Source: a virus
Length of the DNA: 36,474 nucleotides
Virus record (IMG/VR): IMGVR_UViG_3300050821_010438
Span: 1-36,474 of that record
Strand: one strand, 5' to 3'
The notes beneath the pieces were generated by a model. That model was not told the DNA's origin and made no database searches. It saw only the letters and a list, made by a program, of their open reading frames with translations. Positions 8,328 through 15,801 of the stretch are shown piece after piece; the first letter of the stretch is position 1, and each line of letters starts with the position of its first letter. The translations under genes were made by a program, and so were the position numbers.

Positions 8328-10036
8328 ATTCGTACATTAACCTCCCCATCCGTCACAACAAATCGACCCATTCCCCAGAACTTAAACTGTGGAACAAAGT
8401 CATTGACAATCCCTATCTGCCACCACATAAGCCTATTTTTAGTGTGACCAATAGGCGGCAAATAATATGCCCATTCATTACCAAAAGATTCACCACCATC
8501 ATCTGATATAGATAAATCGACATGAGGCAACGATAAATTCGAAGTACCCGTATCAGCCATTTGCTGGGCGATTATGAGCATCTCAGTGCCCGTAGCATTT
8601 TGCTGGGAAACTAATATTTTTCCGTCTTGAGTTATTAAAAAGTTATTATCTTGTGTAACAAGGCCCAAGAAATCACCTTGGGTAATCAATGGATGACCGT
8701 CTTGTGTAACTAGAATTATTTCACCTAAAGATTGCTGCTGATAATCTGTTTGGCCTGACTCGATTGTAAACCCAATGTCATTAATAATCATGTAATCTTG
8801 ACCAGGAGTTCTTACATTTGCACAAGACCTAATCCTAGGTACTTCATGGGTCTCAACAACACCCAAAGGGTTAGTATCCTGGTAAGTCGTAAATACAGTA
8901 TCAAATGAATAAACATTTCCTGTGTTTCTTGATATAAAATAATACTGATTGCTTATGTAAGCAACCTCAGAGGCAATGAAATAATTGAGGTTTTGATCGC
9001 AGGCATGATAGAACTTATTGGCAGAGAAATCATAAAAAAGGGATAAGTTATCAGTATAAAAATTAATATGATAAAACAAATGGCCATCTTGTCTATAAAG
9101 AAAAGCCTGTGAGTCTTGAGGAGCTTGCAGTAAAGAAAACATGTAGTCGATACCATCAGTCGTAATCTTCTGAGGCATACCACCATTTGAGTACACAATA
9201 ATCGGGCCTGACTTTTCATTTTGTGCCAACCACACTACAATTTCATCCATGTATGCTACCGTTGCAGGAGACACACAGCCATAATCTATATTAAATTGAT
9301 TAGTACGCTGGTAAGGAAATAATGCATTCCCAACATCAAACCAAGCCTCTGTAACAATACTTCCCATAACAAATATCATATTTCCTTTAGACGGGAATCT
9401 AACGACTGCCTGAACATTATCAGGCTTAGTTTGAAGCAATCCTATGCCTGAAGCAGTAGAGGGCCATAGAGCCCCATTATTTTGCGCTGACAACCTCCAA
9501 GTATTATTAGCTGGTGGGGAGTAATTAATATCATTACTTGCAGCCAATATGAAGTATGTATCATGAAAAGTTAAATAGCCTGGAGTAAAGGTTAAGGCAA
9601 TTGTCTGAAAAGATGGTGTTAACAACGGGTCATAAAGATAAAAGGCTGTGCCATCTGATATACCAATCTGAGGCTTATTGTTCTCTGCTATATAAACAAC
9701 ACCCGTTGTAGTTTGGAGTGTTCCAATTTTAATGACTTGTTTGAATGTAACTTTTTCTTGTCTTTGATTATAAAATATTGAAACTAAGTAAACAGTATTG
9801 CCAATTACAACTACCAGTTTATTAAACTTTGTGCTGGTATAGATTGCCCGCCCTATTCCTGGATTAAATTCACTTTCATTAATTGCTATCTCATAACCAG
9901 CATAAGGAACAAGGAACTTATCACTGATAAACATGTTATAGGTTTTTTCTATGTTTATCTTGGGATAACGACCAAAAACAGAGCTACCAACTATATTTAA
10001 GGGAAATTTCTTGAAGTTCTGTCCACGAGTTATCAT
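8324..10036 (-). CDS. P22 gp10-like tail hub / packaged-DNA stabilisation protein
   Basis: 570 residues, against 472 in P22 gp10. The order of short beta strands with many aromatic residues (RAIYTSTKFNKLVVVIGN, VVYIAENNKPQIGI, FYHINFYTDN) fits a propeller-type hub, and the N-terminus (FPLNIVGSSVFGRYPKIN) resembles the gp10 family's start. The gene sits between the gp4-like and ejection genes as in P22, where gp10 hexamers plug the DNA exit channel. Residues 441-478 contain a run of TQDG/ITQ repeats that may explain part of the added length. Its start shares bases with the stop of the 64-residue gene upstream (TGATG). Confidence 0.75.
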   Translation of the reverse strand: MITRGQNFKKFPLNIVGSSVFGRYPKINIEKTYNMFISDKFLVPYAGYEIAINESEFNPGIGRAIYTSTKFNKLVVVIGNTVYLVSIFYNQRQEKVTFKQVIKIGTLQTTTGVVYIAENNKPQIGISDGTAFYLYDPLLTPSFQTIALTFTPGYLTFHDTYFILAASNDINYSPPANNTWRLSAQNNGALWPSTASGIGLLQTKPDNVQAVVRFPSKGNMIFVMGSIVTEAWFDVGNALFPYQRTNQFNIDYGCVSPATVAYMDEIVVWLAQNEKSGPIIVYSNGGMPQKITTDGIDYMFSLLQAPQDSQAFLYRQDGHLFYHINFYTDNLSLFYDFSANKFYHACDQNLNYFIASEVAYISNQYYFISRNTGNVYSFDTVFTTYQDTNPLGVVETHEVPRIRSCANVRTPGQDYMIINDIGFTIESGQTDYQQQSLGEIILVTQDGHPLITQGDFLGLVTQDNNFLITQDGKILVSQQNATGTEMLIIAQQMADTGTSNLSLPHVDLSISDDGGESFGNEWAYYLPPIGHTKNRLMWWQIGIVNDFVPQFKFWGMGRFVVTDGEVNVRI

Positions 10037-10230
10037 CAGAATAGTCCAAATCCTTTGGTAACTACACCTAATGTAGCACTATTTATGCTAAATATAATAC
10101 CAGTTAGCCAGCGCAATGAATTCTTTATTTCTTTTATGTCATCTTCAATATGAATAGTACTCGCTTCAACTCTTGCCAGACGAGACTCTAGATATATCTG
10201 CTTTTCTATTATTGCTTGATTCTCTATCAT
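10036..10230 (-). CDS. Small coiled-coil/membrane protein
   Basis: 64 residues: a charged N-terminal helix with heptad character (LESRLARVEASTIHIEDDIKEIKNSL) and a weakly hydrophobic C-terminal segment (WLTGIIFSINSATLGVVTKGF). The shape is that of the HEVRIRL proteins nearby, although the HEVRIRL motif itself is absent. AAGGACGG in the leader repeat is the ribosome site. Its stop overlaps the start of the gp10-like gene. May be a holin-type or virion-associated membrane anchor; not proven. Confidence 0.65.
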   Translation of the reverse strand: MIENQAIIEKQIYLESRLARVEASTIHIEDDIKEIKNSLRWLTGIIFSINSATLGVVTKGFGLF

Positions 10231-10245
10231 AACCGTCCTTGGCTA
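10231..10245 (-). repeat. 15-nt leader repeat, copy 2 (one mismatch)
   Basis: Minus strand TAGCCAAGGACGGTT, 14 of 15 bases as in copies 3976..3990 and 10482..10496. It directly precedes the ATG at 10230 and supplies the AAGGA ribosome site. Confidence 0.65.
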
Positions 10246-10252
10246 AAACATG

Positions 10253-10465
10253 TTAAATTAACTTTGCCATATGTAATATTATTCCACCAAACAATGGTAA
10301 AAACGTACTCCCAAATAATGCAATCATTGTTCCTAGAGTCCATTTAAAATGAGAATCAATTTTATTTTCTAAATTCTCAAATCTTATATCGATTTTTTCC
10401 GATATCTTTTCTAACAACCTAATTCTTACTTCATGCTCTATATAACTTTCTGTATCTTTATTCAT
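10253..10465 (-). CDS. Small coiled-coil/membrane protein, HEVRIRL family (XhlA-like)
   Basis: 70 residues. IEHEVRIRLLEK near the N-terminus is followed by a charged helix (KIDIRFENLENKIDSHFKW) and a C-terminal membrane span (TLGTMIALFGSTFLPLFGG). Close relative of 10502..10660 and 3775..3960. The CAGGAG site before the ATG supports the start. The layout matches phage XhlA-type proteins, which act with holins at the inner membrane. With no other lysis gene recognisable, this family is the best holin candidate, at low certainty. Confidence 0.7.
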   Translation of the reverse strand: MNKDTESYIEHEVRIRLLEKISEKIDIRFENLENKIDSHFKWTLGTMIALFGSTFLPLFGGIILHMAKLI

Positions 10466-10481
10466 GGATGACTCCTGGTTG

Positions 10482-10496
10482 AACCATCCTTGGCTA
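10482..10496 (-). repeat. 15-nt leader repeat, copy 3
   Basis: Minus strand TAGCCAAGGATGGTT, identical to 3976..3990, lying upstream of the gene at 10253..10465. Together with the protein similarity it argues for duplication of a leader-plus-gene cassette. Confidence 0.7.
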
Positions 10497-10501
10497 TTAC
10501 T

Positions 10502-10660
10502 TTAAATTAATCCATATGAATGTAAACTTATTGGTAAGGCTATACCTACGATAATTGTTCCTAATATCCAAAAACCTAGCTTTTTGATATCTCCAACTGT
10601 TTTTTCTAGTAACCTAATTCTTACTTCATGGTCAACATATATTTCTTGTTCTCTTATCAT
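10502..10660 (-). CDS. Small coiled-coil/membrane protein, HEVRIRL family
   Basis: 52 residues from ATG 10660 to TAA 10504. It contains VDHEVRIRLLEK, a short charged helix and a C-terminal hydrophobic segment (FWILGTIIVGIALPI). The ATG overlaps the TGA of the upstream gene (ATGA), a strong sign of coupled translation and of a real gene despite its size. Third member of the HEVRIRL family in this genome; tandem with 10253..10465. Confidence 0.65.
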   Translation of the reverse strand: MIREQEIYVDHEVRIRLLEKTVGDIKKLGFWILGTIIVGIALPISLHSYGLI

Positions 10661-10974
10661 TGGATGATTCCGATTGCATCATCCTTGATGTGTTCGTGTT
10701 GCTGTAAGTATTTTTGATTTTGCTTATATATTCTATCTCTTTTCCTCAAGTATTTTATTATATTTACTAGTAAGTCCTTATCATAATTACTAGTAGTTAG
10801 AATACAGTAACAATCAAAACATGTAACAGAATGGCAATAATGATCATCATCCATATCAGCATAGGGTTTTTCTATGTCGTTTTTACATATAGGACATAAA
10901 TCATTTTGCATTTTTTTAATATCATAAATCATTTTTAAATAAACTTCTGAAATTTCATTTATTTTGTCAGACAT
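10657..10974 (-). CDS. Small Cys-rich hypothetical protein
   Basis: 105 residues. A zinc-ribbon-like arrangement CPIC at residues 27-30 and CFDCYC further on could bind one zinc ion. The C-terminal third is basic and helical (IIKYLRKRDRIYKQNQKYL). It lies eight bases after the endonuclease VII-like gene and overlaps the next gene by four bases. Function unknown; the zinc-binding reading is from cysteine spacing only. Confidence 0.55.
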   Translation of the reverse strand: MSDKINEISEVYLKMIYDIKKMQNDLCPICKNDIEKPYADMDDDHYCHSVTCFDCYCILTTSNYDKDLLVNIIKYLRKRDRIYKQNQKYLQQHEHIKDDAIGIIQ

Positions 10975-10982
10975 AATAACTC

Positions 10983-11567
10983 CTAAAGATGTATATGATT
11001 TTTTAAATAATTAACTGCTTTATGCAGTAAGTCCATATCATCCTTGAAGCCACCAAGTCCTTTATTGCATTCATGACAAAGTAAACCCCTAACATTTAAT
11101 AATCCTTTGTGTCCTTCATCCCTACATAAGTGGCAATGATCAACACATAAGGGAGCTATATCTCCGCTCTTTCCTTTTCTCTTCTCTTCTAACCCACAAA
11201 TTTTACACCTATGGTTTTGTTCTTCAAATAATGAATCGTACTCCTCCAATGTTAATCCATGAATTCTTGAAACCTCCATCTTTCTTACCTTAATGATTCC
11301 ATGTTTTTTAATATAATTTTCTTCATAACGTTTATATTTATCAGGATTAAGTATCCTATCTTGTCTTTCCCATTCGTTATGATGTGGTCTATTTTCTTTT
11401 TTCCATTTAATAGAATACTCAATCCTGCTTTCTCTGTTTAAATCATAAGATTTTTTATTGGTCTCAATCCTACATTTTTTACATCTAAATAAATGACCAT
11501 CTTTTCTAGTTTGATCAATTTTTAATGGGCCATGTATCTTACAAATTTTTACTATTTCATCTGACAT
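10983..11567 (-). CDS. Recombination endonuclease VII-like protein
   Basis: 194 residues. The C-terminal half has the endonuclease VII pattern: CKIC (C121, C124), VDHCH (D143, H144, H146), then VRGLLCHECNKGLG (C164, C167, N168) and a terminal NYLKNH helix. The four cysteines bind structural zinc and the DHxH/N residues form the metal-dependent nuclease site. A second cysteine set (C9, C29, C32) lies at the N-terminus. The family includes phage T4 gp49, which resolves branched DNA before packaging, and many free-standing homing-type enzymes. Here it stands between gp4-like and gp10-like genes with its own promoter-like sequence, so a mobile origin is plausible. Confidence 0.8.
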   Translation of the reverse strand: MSDEIVKICKIHGPLKIDQTRKDGHLFRCKKCRIETNKKSYDLNRESRIEYSIKWKKENRPHHNEWERQDRILNPDKYKRYEENYIKKHGIIKVRKMEVSRIHGLTLEEYDSLFEEQNHRCKICGLEEKRKGKSGDIAPLCVDHCHLCRDEGHKGLLNVRGLLCHECNKGLGGFKDDMDLLHKAVNYLKNHIHL

Positions 11568-11594
11568 TTTTACTCCCTTTATTAATTCAGGAGC

Positions 11595-11623
11595 ATTATA
11601 TATTATAATATTAGGCTAAACAA
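11595..11623 (-). promoter_or_regulatory. Candidate promoter for the endonuclease VII-like gene
   Basis: On the minus strand TTGTTT (11623-11618) and TATAAT (11600-11595) are 17 bases apart, about 30 bases upstream of the ATG at 11567. The -10 is perfect, the -35 half-matching. The wider stretch 11568-11695 has no gene; it also holds two TTAATGG direct repeats. Confidence 0.45.
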
Positions 11624-11695
11624 TACTTTTAATGGACTATCACCGGGATTCAACTATTAATGGTAAATAAATAAAAATCCTTTAAAATCAATTAC

Positions 11696-12478
11696 TTACG
11701 GGCGCCAACCATGCCCCAAATTGCAATCTCCCCAATTGTAACCTGGGTTGGAGTCCTTATACAAAATAGACAGTTTCTTTCCACTCAAGTCTGGCGGATC
11801 CATATACATTAATTTTCTAGCCATAGACTGATATATCTTTTCAGACTCAGGATTGAACAAAATTCCGTACTCACTTGCCATATACCTGGCCAAACTGTAT
11901 CTTAAATATTCAATATAGCTAGAATCATATCCTTGTATACCATTATTAATAAAACTATAAGTCGTATAATTTGGGACATTATATTGATTGGTAAAAGTGG
12001 AGGTCACATCCTGCAAATCAGTTTGCAAGTCAACATCAACCAAAAATATCTTAACCATCATCTTAATTGGATAGGGCTGATCAGGAATGAAGTACATCCC
12101 AAATGTACCGCCTCCCACACCACGCTCATAGTTCCAAGAAAATGGCAAAGTATAGATATTATCTACCCGACTAGAACCTTTATAATTACTACGAGAAGTC
12201 GATACCATGGGGTAACGCACGACATTAATATTAAATGTAGATTCTTCAATGGCAGCAACATTGGGTAAAAAATAATATTCTTGCTGAGGAACTGCATTGA
12301 ATGTTATATATTGCCAATAAGGGATTAAATCTGTTTCAATTTGCTTGAAATTAAGCAAATCATTAAGCATTTGAAGACCGTCATAAATCTGGTCTCCTGT
12401 TGGTACTTGAAGGTTTCTTGCTACAATCCCTGATAAAAACCAGGAGCGAGTAATTAGCTGTTGCGCTGTTTGGCCCAT
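11696..12478 (-). CDS. P22 gp4-like tail accessory / head-completion protein
   Basis: 260 residues (P22 gp4 is 166). The N-terminus TAQQLITRSWFLSGI...GLQMLNDLLNFKQIE is characteristic of the P22 gp4 family: a helical part that binds the portal ring, with ALQMLN-like and YLRYSLARYMASEYG helices. Central beta segments (YITFNAVPQQEYYFLP, MYFIPDQPYPIKMMV) carry the added length. It sits between coat and gp10-like genes as in P22, where it is the first factor added after DNA packaging and bridges portal to gp10. No peptidoglycan-hydrolase motif was spotted. Confidence 0.75.
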   Translation of the reverse strand: MGQTAQQLITRSWFLSGIVARNLQVPTGDQIYDGLQMLNDLLNFKQIETDLIPYWQYITFNAVPQQEYYFLPNVAAIEESTFNINVVRYPMVSTSRSNYKGSSRVDNIYTLPFSWNYERGVGGGTFGMYFIPDQPYPIKMMVKIFLVDVDLQTDLQDVTSTFTNQYNVPNYTTYSFINNGIQGYDSSYIEYLRYSLARYMASEYGILFNPESEKIYQSMARKLMYMDPPDLSGKKLSILYKDSNPGYNWGDCNLGHGWRP

Positions 12479-12498
12479 AATTACCGCTCCTTGTTATC

Positions 12499-13356
12499 TT
12501 ACACTAGTGCAGGATATGCACTATTTGATACACCTGCCCATTCAACCACTGTTAAGGTTAATGCATCACTGCCTGAAGTTAATTTATAATCAATTTCAGG
12601 CTTGGACGATCCAACCCCTGCAATTACCTGAATATATTGAGTCTGAGCAATACCAGCTGCAACCCCTGTTATCGTTGGCAGATTACCGGTAGCAGTTGAA
12701 CCAGTAGGCCTAAATTGCGCAGTATCGCCAGCAGCTACGGGAGTAAATGTAGCCAGGAAAGTTACTATCACATTTTGCAAGGTTGTTGTAGGAACCGCAG
12801 CATTAGTAGTCAGGTCAATTGCGGTAAAGCTTGTGGCAGTACCACCAGTTAGAACGGCAAGACCTGGGTTATTAAAGTATGTCAACAAACCACCGATATT
12901 TTGAGGTTTATTGGTAGCATACACAAAGTGACTTGAACCATCTGTTGCCCAAAAGCCTATAAGTCTATAAGAATCATAGCCTGATGGAAGAAGAGGAGCG
13001 GTATTACTAGTTAAGCTTAAAACAGCTGCTGTAACATTATAATTGCGAGAATCACCTATCAAGTACACGGCATACTGAGTGCTGGCTGCAATTGTACCTG
13101 TATCAAGACCATTAACCCCATTAACCGCTGAGTTAACAAACAAACCAGCTTGATAGCCGTTAAATTGAACGGCAGGATGGTCAATGCCAAAGTAATCTTG
13201 TAACCCTACAACCATGTCAATACTGTTTGTAGAGTCTCTAGCAGCCCCTGGAGCTACAGCTATAACGGTAGTTGAGGCTGCGGATAATTGCAAGCCTTGG
13301 GTATATAGTCTTGGTAATGCGTATATTGTTTCATTTTGTATTTGTGGAGTAGCCAT
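12499..13356 (-). CDS. Putative virion structural protein downstream of coat
   Basis: 285 residues, Thr/Ala/Val-rich and predicted beta throughout, with no charged coils. Segments such as STQYAVYLIGDSRNYN and GYDSYRLIGFWATDGSSHFVY suggest a jelly-roll-like N-terminal part. The C-terminal half (GDTAQFRPTG, IAQTQYIQVIAGVGSS) looks like a separate beta domain. Directly follows the coat gene and precedes the gp4-like gene, so a head-decoration or neck protein is likely. Family not recognised with confidence. AGGATATAAAAATG is the ribosome-binding context. Confidence 0.65.
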   Translation of the reverse strand: MATPQIQNETIYALPRLYTQGLQLSAASTTVIAVAPGAARDSTNSIDMVVGLQDYFGIDHPAVQFNGYQAGLFVNSAVNGVNGLDTGTIAASTQYAVYLIGDSRNYNVTAAVLSLTSNTAPLLPSGYDSYRLIGFWATDGSSHFVYATNKPQNIGGLLTYFNNPGLAVLTGGTATSFTAIDLTTNAAVPTTTLQNVIVTFLATFTPVAAGDTAQFRPTGSTATGNLPTITGVAAGIAQTQYIQVIAGVGSSKPEIDYKLTSGSDALTLTVVEWAGVSNSAYPALV

Positions 13357-13381
13357 TTTTATATCCTCATAAATTAGTTAT

Positions 13382-13399
13382 GGCAGCCCTAAGACTGCC
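13382..13399 (-). other. Short intercistronic hairpin after the coat gene
   Basis: GGCAG and CTGCC (13382-13386, 13395-13399) form a 5-bp inverted repeat with an 8-base loop between the coat stop and the next gene. No T run follows on the minus strand, so it is more likely an RNA-processing or stability hairpin than a terminator. Confidence 0.35.
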
Positions 13400-13405
13400 T
13401 CTTAA

Positions 13406-14722
13406 TTAACCTTGTGATAGAGGAATGACATAACGCATGGAGTACTCAGGTACAATCACTGAGCCATGGGTTTCATCATAAATCATACCAGTTTGGTTTT
13501 GACCAAACAAAGAACCGTATGTCAATCGAAGTGATGCACCTGTGTCATCATCATATTCGTTGGCAGTTGGGTAGGGGCTTTGTTCAGGCAACTGAGGCAT
13601 AGCAAGATATGCAGCATCCCCACCTAAAATACCACCACATCTGTGAGAGGGTAGGCCAAGAATCTGCATTCCAGCTACAATTGGATTATTTAGGTTTTGG
13701 TTTTGACCACCTGCCCAGTTTAATGCTGGTGTTATGTTAATTGTTACAACACCTGAAGAGTTAGAAGCAGCATTGGCAGTTGCTCTGAATTGGACTGGGT
13801 TTGCAGATGGGAAATGTCCAATAAATGTTAAGTAACGCATGTTTGGCTGACCACTAACACCGTCTTGGAAGCTAAATAAATCGCCTGCAAGAACAGCGCT
13901 TGAATCACTAGCAGTAGCACCAGAAACAGTGATTTGCGTTACATTTTGACCTGTTGGGTCGTTAGTTGAAACAACGGTCAAAGTATTTTGGTTAATACCA
14001 GTATTTCCTGAAACATGAATTGGCATTAAGTTTGATTGATAATATGAAACAAGAGGTGTTCCAAAATCACCAACTTCCCAGCTCATTGCAATTTCATCAT
14101 TACGGTGTGGAACAAATTGGTTTAATCCATTACCTACAACAGAAGGAACCACTGTATCTGGCAGATAAACCTTAATGCCTTCAGCTACAGAACCATAGTT
14201 TTTAAAGAACATAATGGCTTGTGCCAATTGTTGGTAGGAGCTAATTGCAGTTGTACCATTACCATAATATCGATAAGGACCTGAGAATGTATTTGTAGTA
14301 CCGTCTAGTTGGCTAACTACTGCAGATGCCCAGTTAAGAGCGATATTACCTTCAACTAAAGCTGCAAGTTCAGCAATTGCTGATTTCCCAAAGACTCGCA
14401 TGTAGTCTTCTTCGCCTTTTTCCAAGTTAAATATTCTTTGTTGTGAGGTCACAGCGAAAGAAGTATTGTTAGCCTGATCACAAGCTAGAGATTGAACTCT
14501 TTGAACAGCTGGCTGAAAGGCTGCAACCAAACCTGCTGTGGTTGTAAATCTTGGGGGCAAATCAAAGGTTACTACAGAACCTAGGTTTGCTTGAATGTTA
14601 TCAAAGTCTTTAAATTTAGTATTGAATGTTGAAATATGGCAACATAAGTTTTGTAATAGTGCCAAACCTGATCGTTGGTATGTTTCTACCTGTTTTAAAA
14701 TATTTGTAGGGAAAACAGCCAT
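13406..14722 (-). CDS. Major coat (capsid) protein, P22 gp5-like HK97 fold
   Basis: 438 residues, close to the 430 of P22 gp5. The N-terminus MAVFPTNILKQVETYQRSGLALLQNL and later PPRFTTTAGLVAAFQPAVQRVQSLACDQ fit the P22 coat family, whose HK97 core carries an inserted domain (here probably the Ser/Thr-rich residues about 240-320). It directly follows the scaffold gene, as expected for procapsid assembly. A 9-bp hairpin covers its ribosome site (see 14732..14758), suggesting that coat synthesis is tuned by RNA structure. Confidence is high from length, neighbours and N-terminal pattern. Confidence 0.85.
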   Translation of the reverse strand: MAVFPTNILKQVETYQRSGLALLQNLCCHISTFNTKFKDFDNIQANLGSVVTFDLPPRFTTTAGLVAAFQPAVQRVQSLACDQANNTSFAVTSQQRIFNLEKGEEDYMRVFGKSAIAELAALVEGNIALNWASAVVSQLDGTTNTFSGPYRYYGNGTTAISSYQQLAQAIMFFKNYGSVAEGIKVYLPDTVVPSVVGNGLNQFVPHRNDEIAMSWEVGDFGTPLVSYYQSNLMPIHVSGNTGINQNTLTVVSTNDPTGQNVTQITVSGATASDSSAVLAGDLFSFQDGVSGQPNMRYLTFIGHFPSANPVQFRATANAASNSSGVVTINITPALNWAGGQNQNLNNPIVAGMQILGLPSHRCGGILGGDAAYLAMPQLPEQSPYPTANEYDDDTGASLRLTYGSLFGQNQTGMIYDETHGSVIVPEYSMRYVIPLSQG

Positions 14723-14731
14723 GTTAGTTAC

Positions 14732-14758
14732 TCCTAACTTTAGTCCTTTAAGTTAGGA
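14732..14758 (-). promoter_or_regulatory. Hairpin that sequesters the coat-gene ribosome site
   Basis: TCCTAACTT (14732-14740) and AAGTTAGGA (14750-14758) are perfect 9-bp complements with a 9-base loop. On the minus-strand mRNA the hairpin's downstream arm contains AGGA of the AGGAG Shine-Dalgarno (14735-14731), which sits eight bases before the coat ATG at 14722. The loop shows another AAAGGA. The stem would block ribosome entry unless melted, for example by ribosomes finishing the scaffold gene. Confidence 0.6.
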
Positions 14759-14772
14759 TTCGATGAAATATT

Positions 14773-15492
14773 CTATGCCCGATATTTACGCTTTAAATCA
14801 CTCATAGACAAAGAACCACCCGAATCCGTGCCAGTGTTAGAAGGTCTTTGTTGTGACAATGGTGCTTTAGAGTTTTTCATTTGCGAGCTTTGATCATTTT
14901 CTTTTATTGAATCTGACAAACGCTTCATCTCGTAAACGGCATCTTCCGGTCGATCTGAATAAAATCTTTCAAAATCATATAATTTAGAACGATTTTTAGC
15001 CAAGTGATATAAGACATCGGCGCTATTATCCACGTGTTCCGCTAAAAGCTGAACAACGCCTGGATATTGGTCCATCCTTACACTATTGGCTACAGAATCA
15101 AAATCCTCATACTTGTCTTTTCCGGCTATAATCTTTTCACCAAACATACGGACGATACGGTTAGCTGCCTCTACATTTGAGCGCTCTTGTGCCTCATTTT
15201 GTAATTCCGTAAAATGGCTTTTAATCCTATCATCTGTAACTCGCTTTATATCTTCTTCAGACATATTGCGATATTGGCTAGGTTCATGATTAGTCGTACT
15301 TTGAGAGCTGATTGCAGTTTGTGCCTGAGACCTCTTGTATGCCTCTACCGCGCGTTCTGCTGCCTCTCTCTTAGCATTGCCAACTATTTCATTAACCTGA
15401 GACTGTGGAATCGATTTCTCGATAACTTGAGCAATCGGTTCAACTGATGCCTGACTTGTATCAGACGCATTATCCATAACACTATTATCCAT
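14773..15492 (-). CDS. Scaffolding protein (putative)
   Basis: 239 residues, hydrophilic and helical, with no cysteine-rich or membrane region: a Ser/Gln-rich N-terminus, a central helical part (EEDIKRVTDDRIKSHFTELQNEAQE), and a short basic C-terminal helix (LSMSDLKRKYRA). A basic helix-loop-helix C-terminus is how P22 gp8 binds coat protein, though gp8 is longer (303 residues). It stands between portal-side genes and coat, the P22 position of gene 8. The 5' leader contains the tandem structured element at 15516..15625. Scaffold identity is inferred from place and composition. Confidence 0.7.
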   Translation of the reverse strand: MDNSVMDNASDTSQASVEPIAQVIEKSIPQSQVNEIVGNAKREAAERAVEAYKRSQAQTAISSQSTTNHEPSQYRNMSEEDIKRVTDDRIKSHFTELQNEAQERSNVEAANRIVRMFGEKIIAGKDKYEDFDSVANSVRMDQYPGVVQLLAEHVDNSADVLYHLAKNRSKLYDFERFYSDRPEDAVYEMKRLSDSIKENDQSSQMKNSKAPLSQQRPSNTGTDSGGSLSMSDLKRKYRA

Positions 15493-15515
15493 AAAATCCC
15501 TTCAGCTTTTGCCCC

Positions 15516-15566
15516 GCTACGGTAGTTCCTCTGCATGTCGCACAGGTCTCGGATTATTTCGCCATC
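15516..15566 (-). ncRNA. Tandem structured leader element, scaffold-proximal copy
   Basis: 51-base unit on the minus strand, beginning GATGGCGA and ending TAGC, about 25 bases upstream of the scaffold ATG. Its core is a hairpin CTGTG-CGACA-TGCAG preceded by CGAGAC. The neighbouring copy (15569..15625) keeps GATGGCGA, CGAGAC, the GCGAYAT loop region, AGG or GGG and TAGC, but has TCTTG-CGATA-TGAGA as hairpin. Three of five base pairs differ by paired changes. The region is notably GC-richer than the surrounding DNA and contains no plausible reading frame. Likely a cis-acting RNA in the late-operon leader; no named family could be assigned. Confidence 0.5.
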
Positions 15567-15568
15567 AC

Positions 15569-15625
15569 GCTATTAACGCCCCTCTCATATCGCAAGAGTC
15601 TCGATGACACGGAAATATCGCCATC
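15569..15625 (-). ncRNA. Tandem structured leader element, distal copy
   Basis: 57-base unit, minus strand, separated from the other copy by two bases. It shares GATGGCGA, CGAGAC and TAGC blocks with it and contains six extra bases before CGAGAC. The hairpin TCTTG-CGATA-TGAGA conserves the loop and the two wobble pairs nearest to it. Upstream (15626-15660) the string AGAGGGTGACCACCG may be a decayed third copy's end. The remaining noncoding bases up to 15801 are AT-rich and show no further gene. Confidence 0.5.
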
Positions 15626-15801
15626 CCTGGCTTTATCATTTTCCGGTGGTCACCCTCTGAATTTATTTAACTATTGGATTATTAACAATAATTTTGATTA
15701 TAATTGATGACCAATGAATATATATGGATGCTGATTTATAACTTTGAATGCTTTATGCTTTAAAAGGAACGATAGGAGTACATTTGATTAAGGATGATAA
15801 A

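Noticed and set aside
11933-12268. Plus-strand frame of 111 codons
   Set aside because: Antisense to the gp4-like gene, with no ribosome site and irregular composition.
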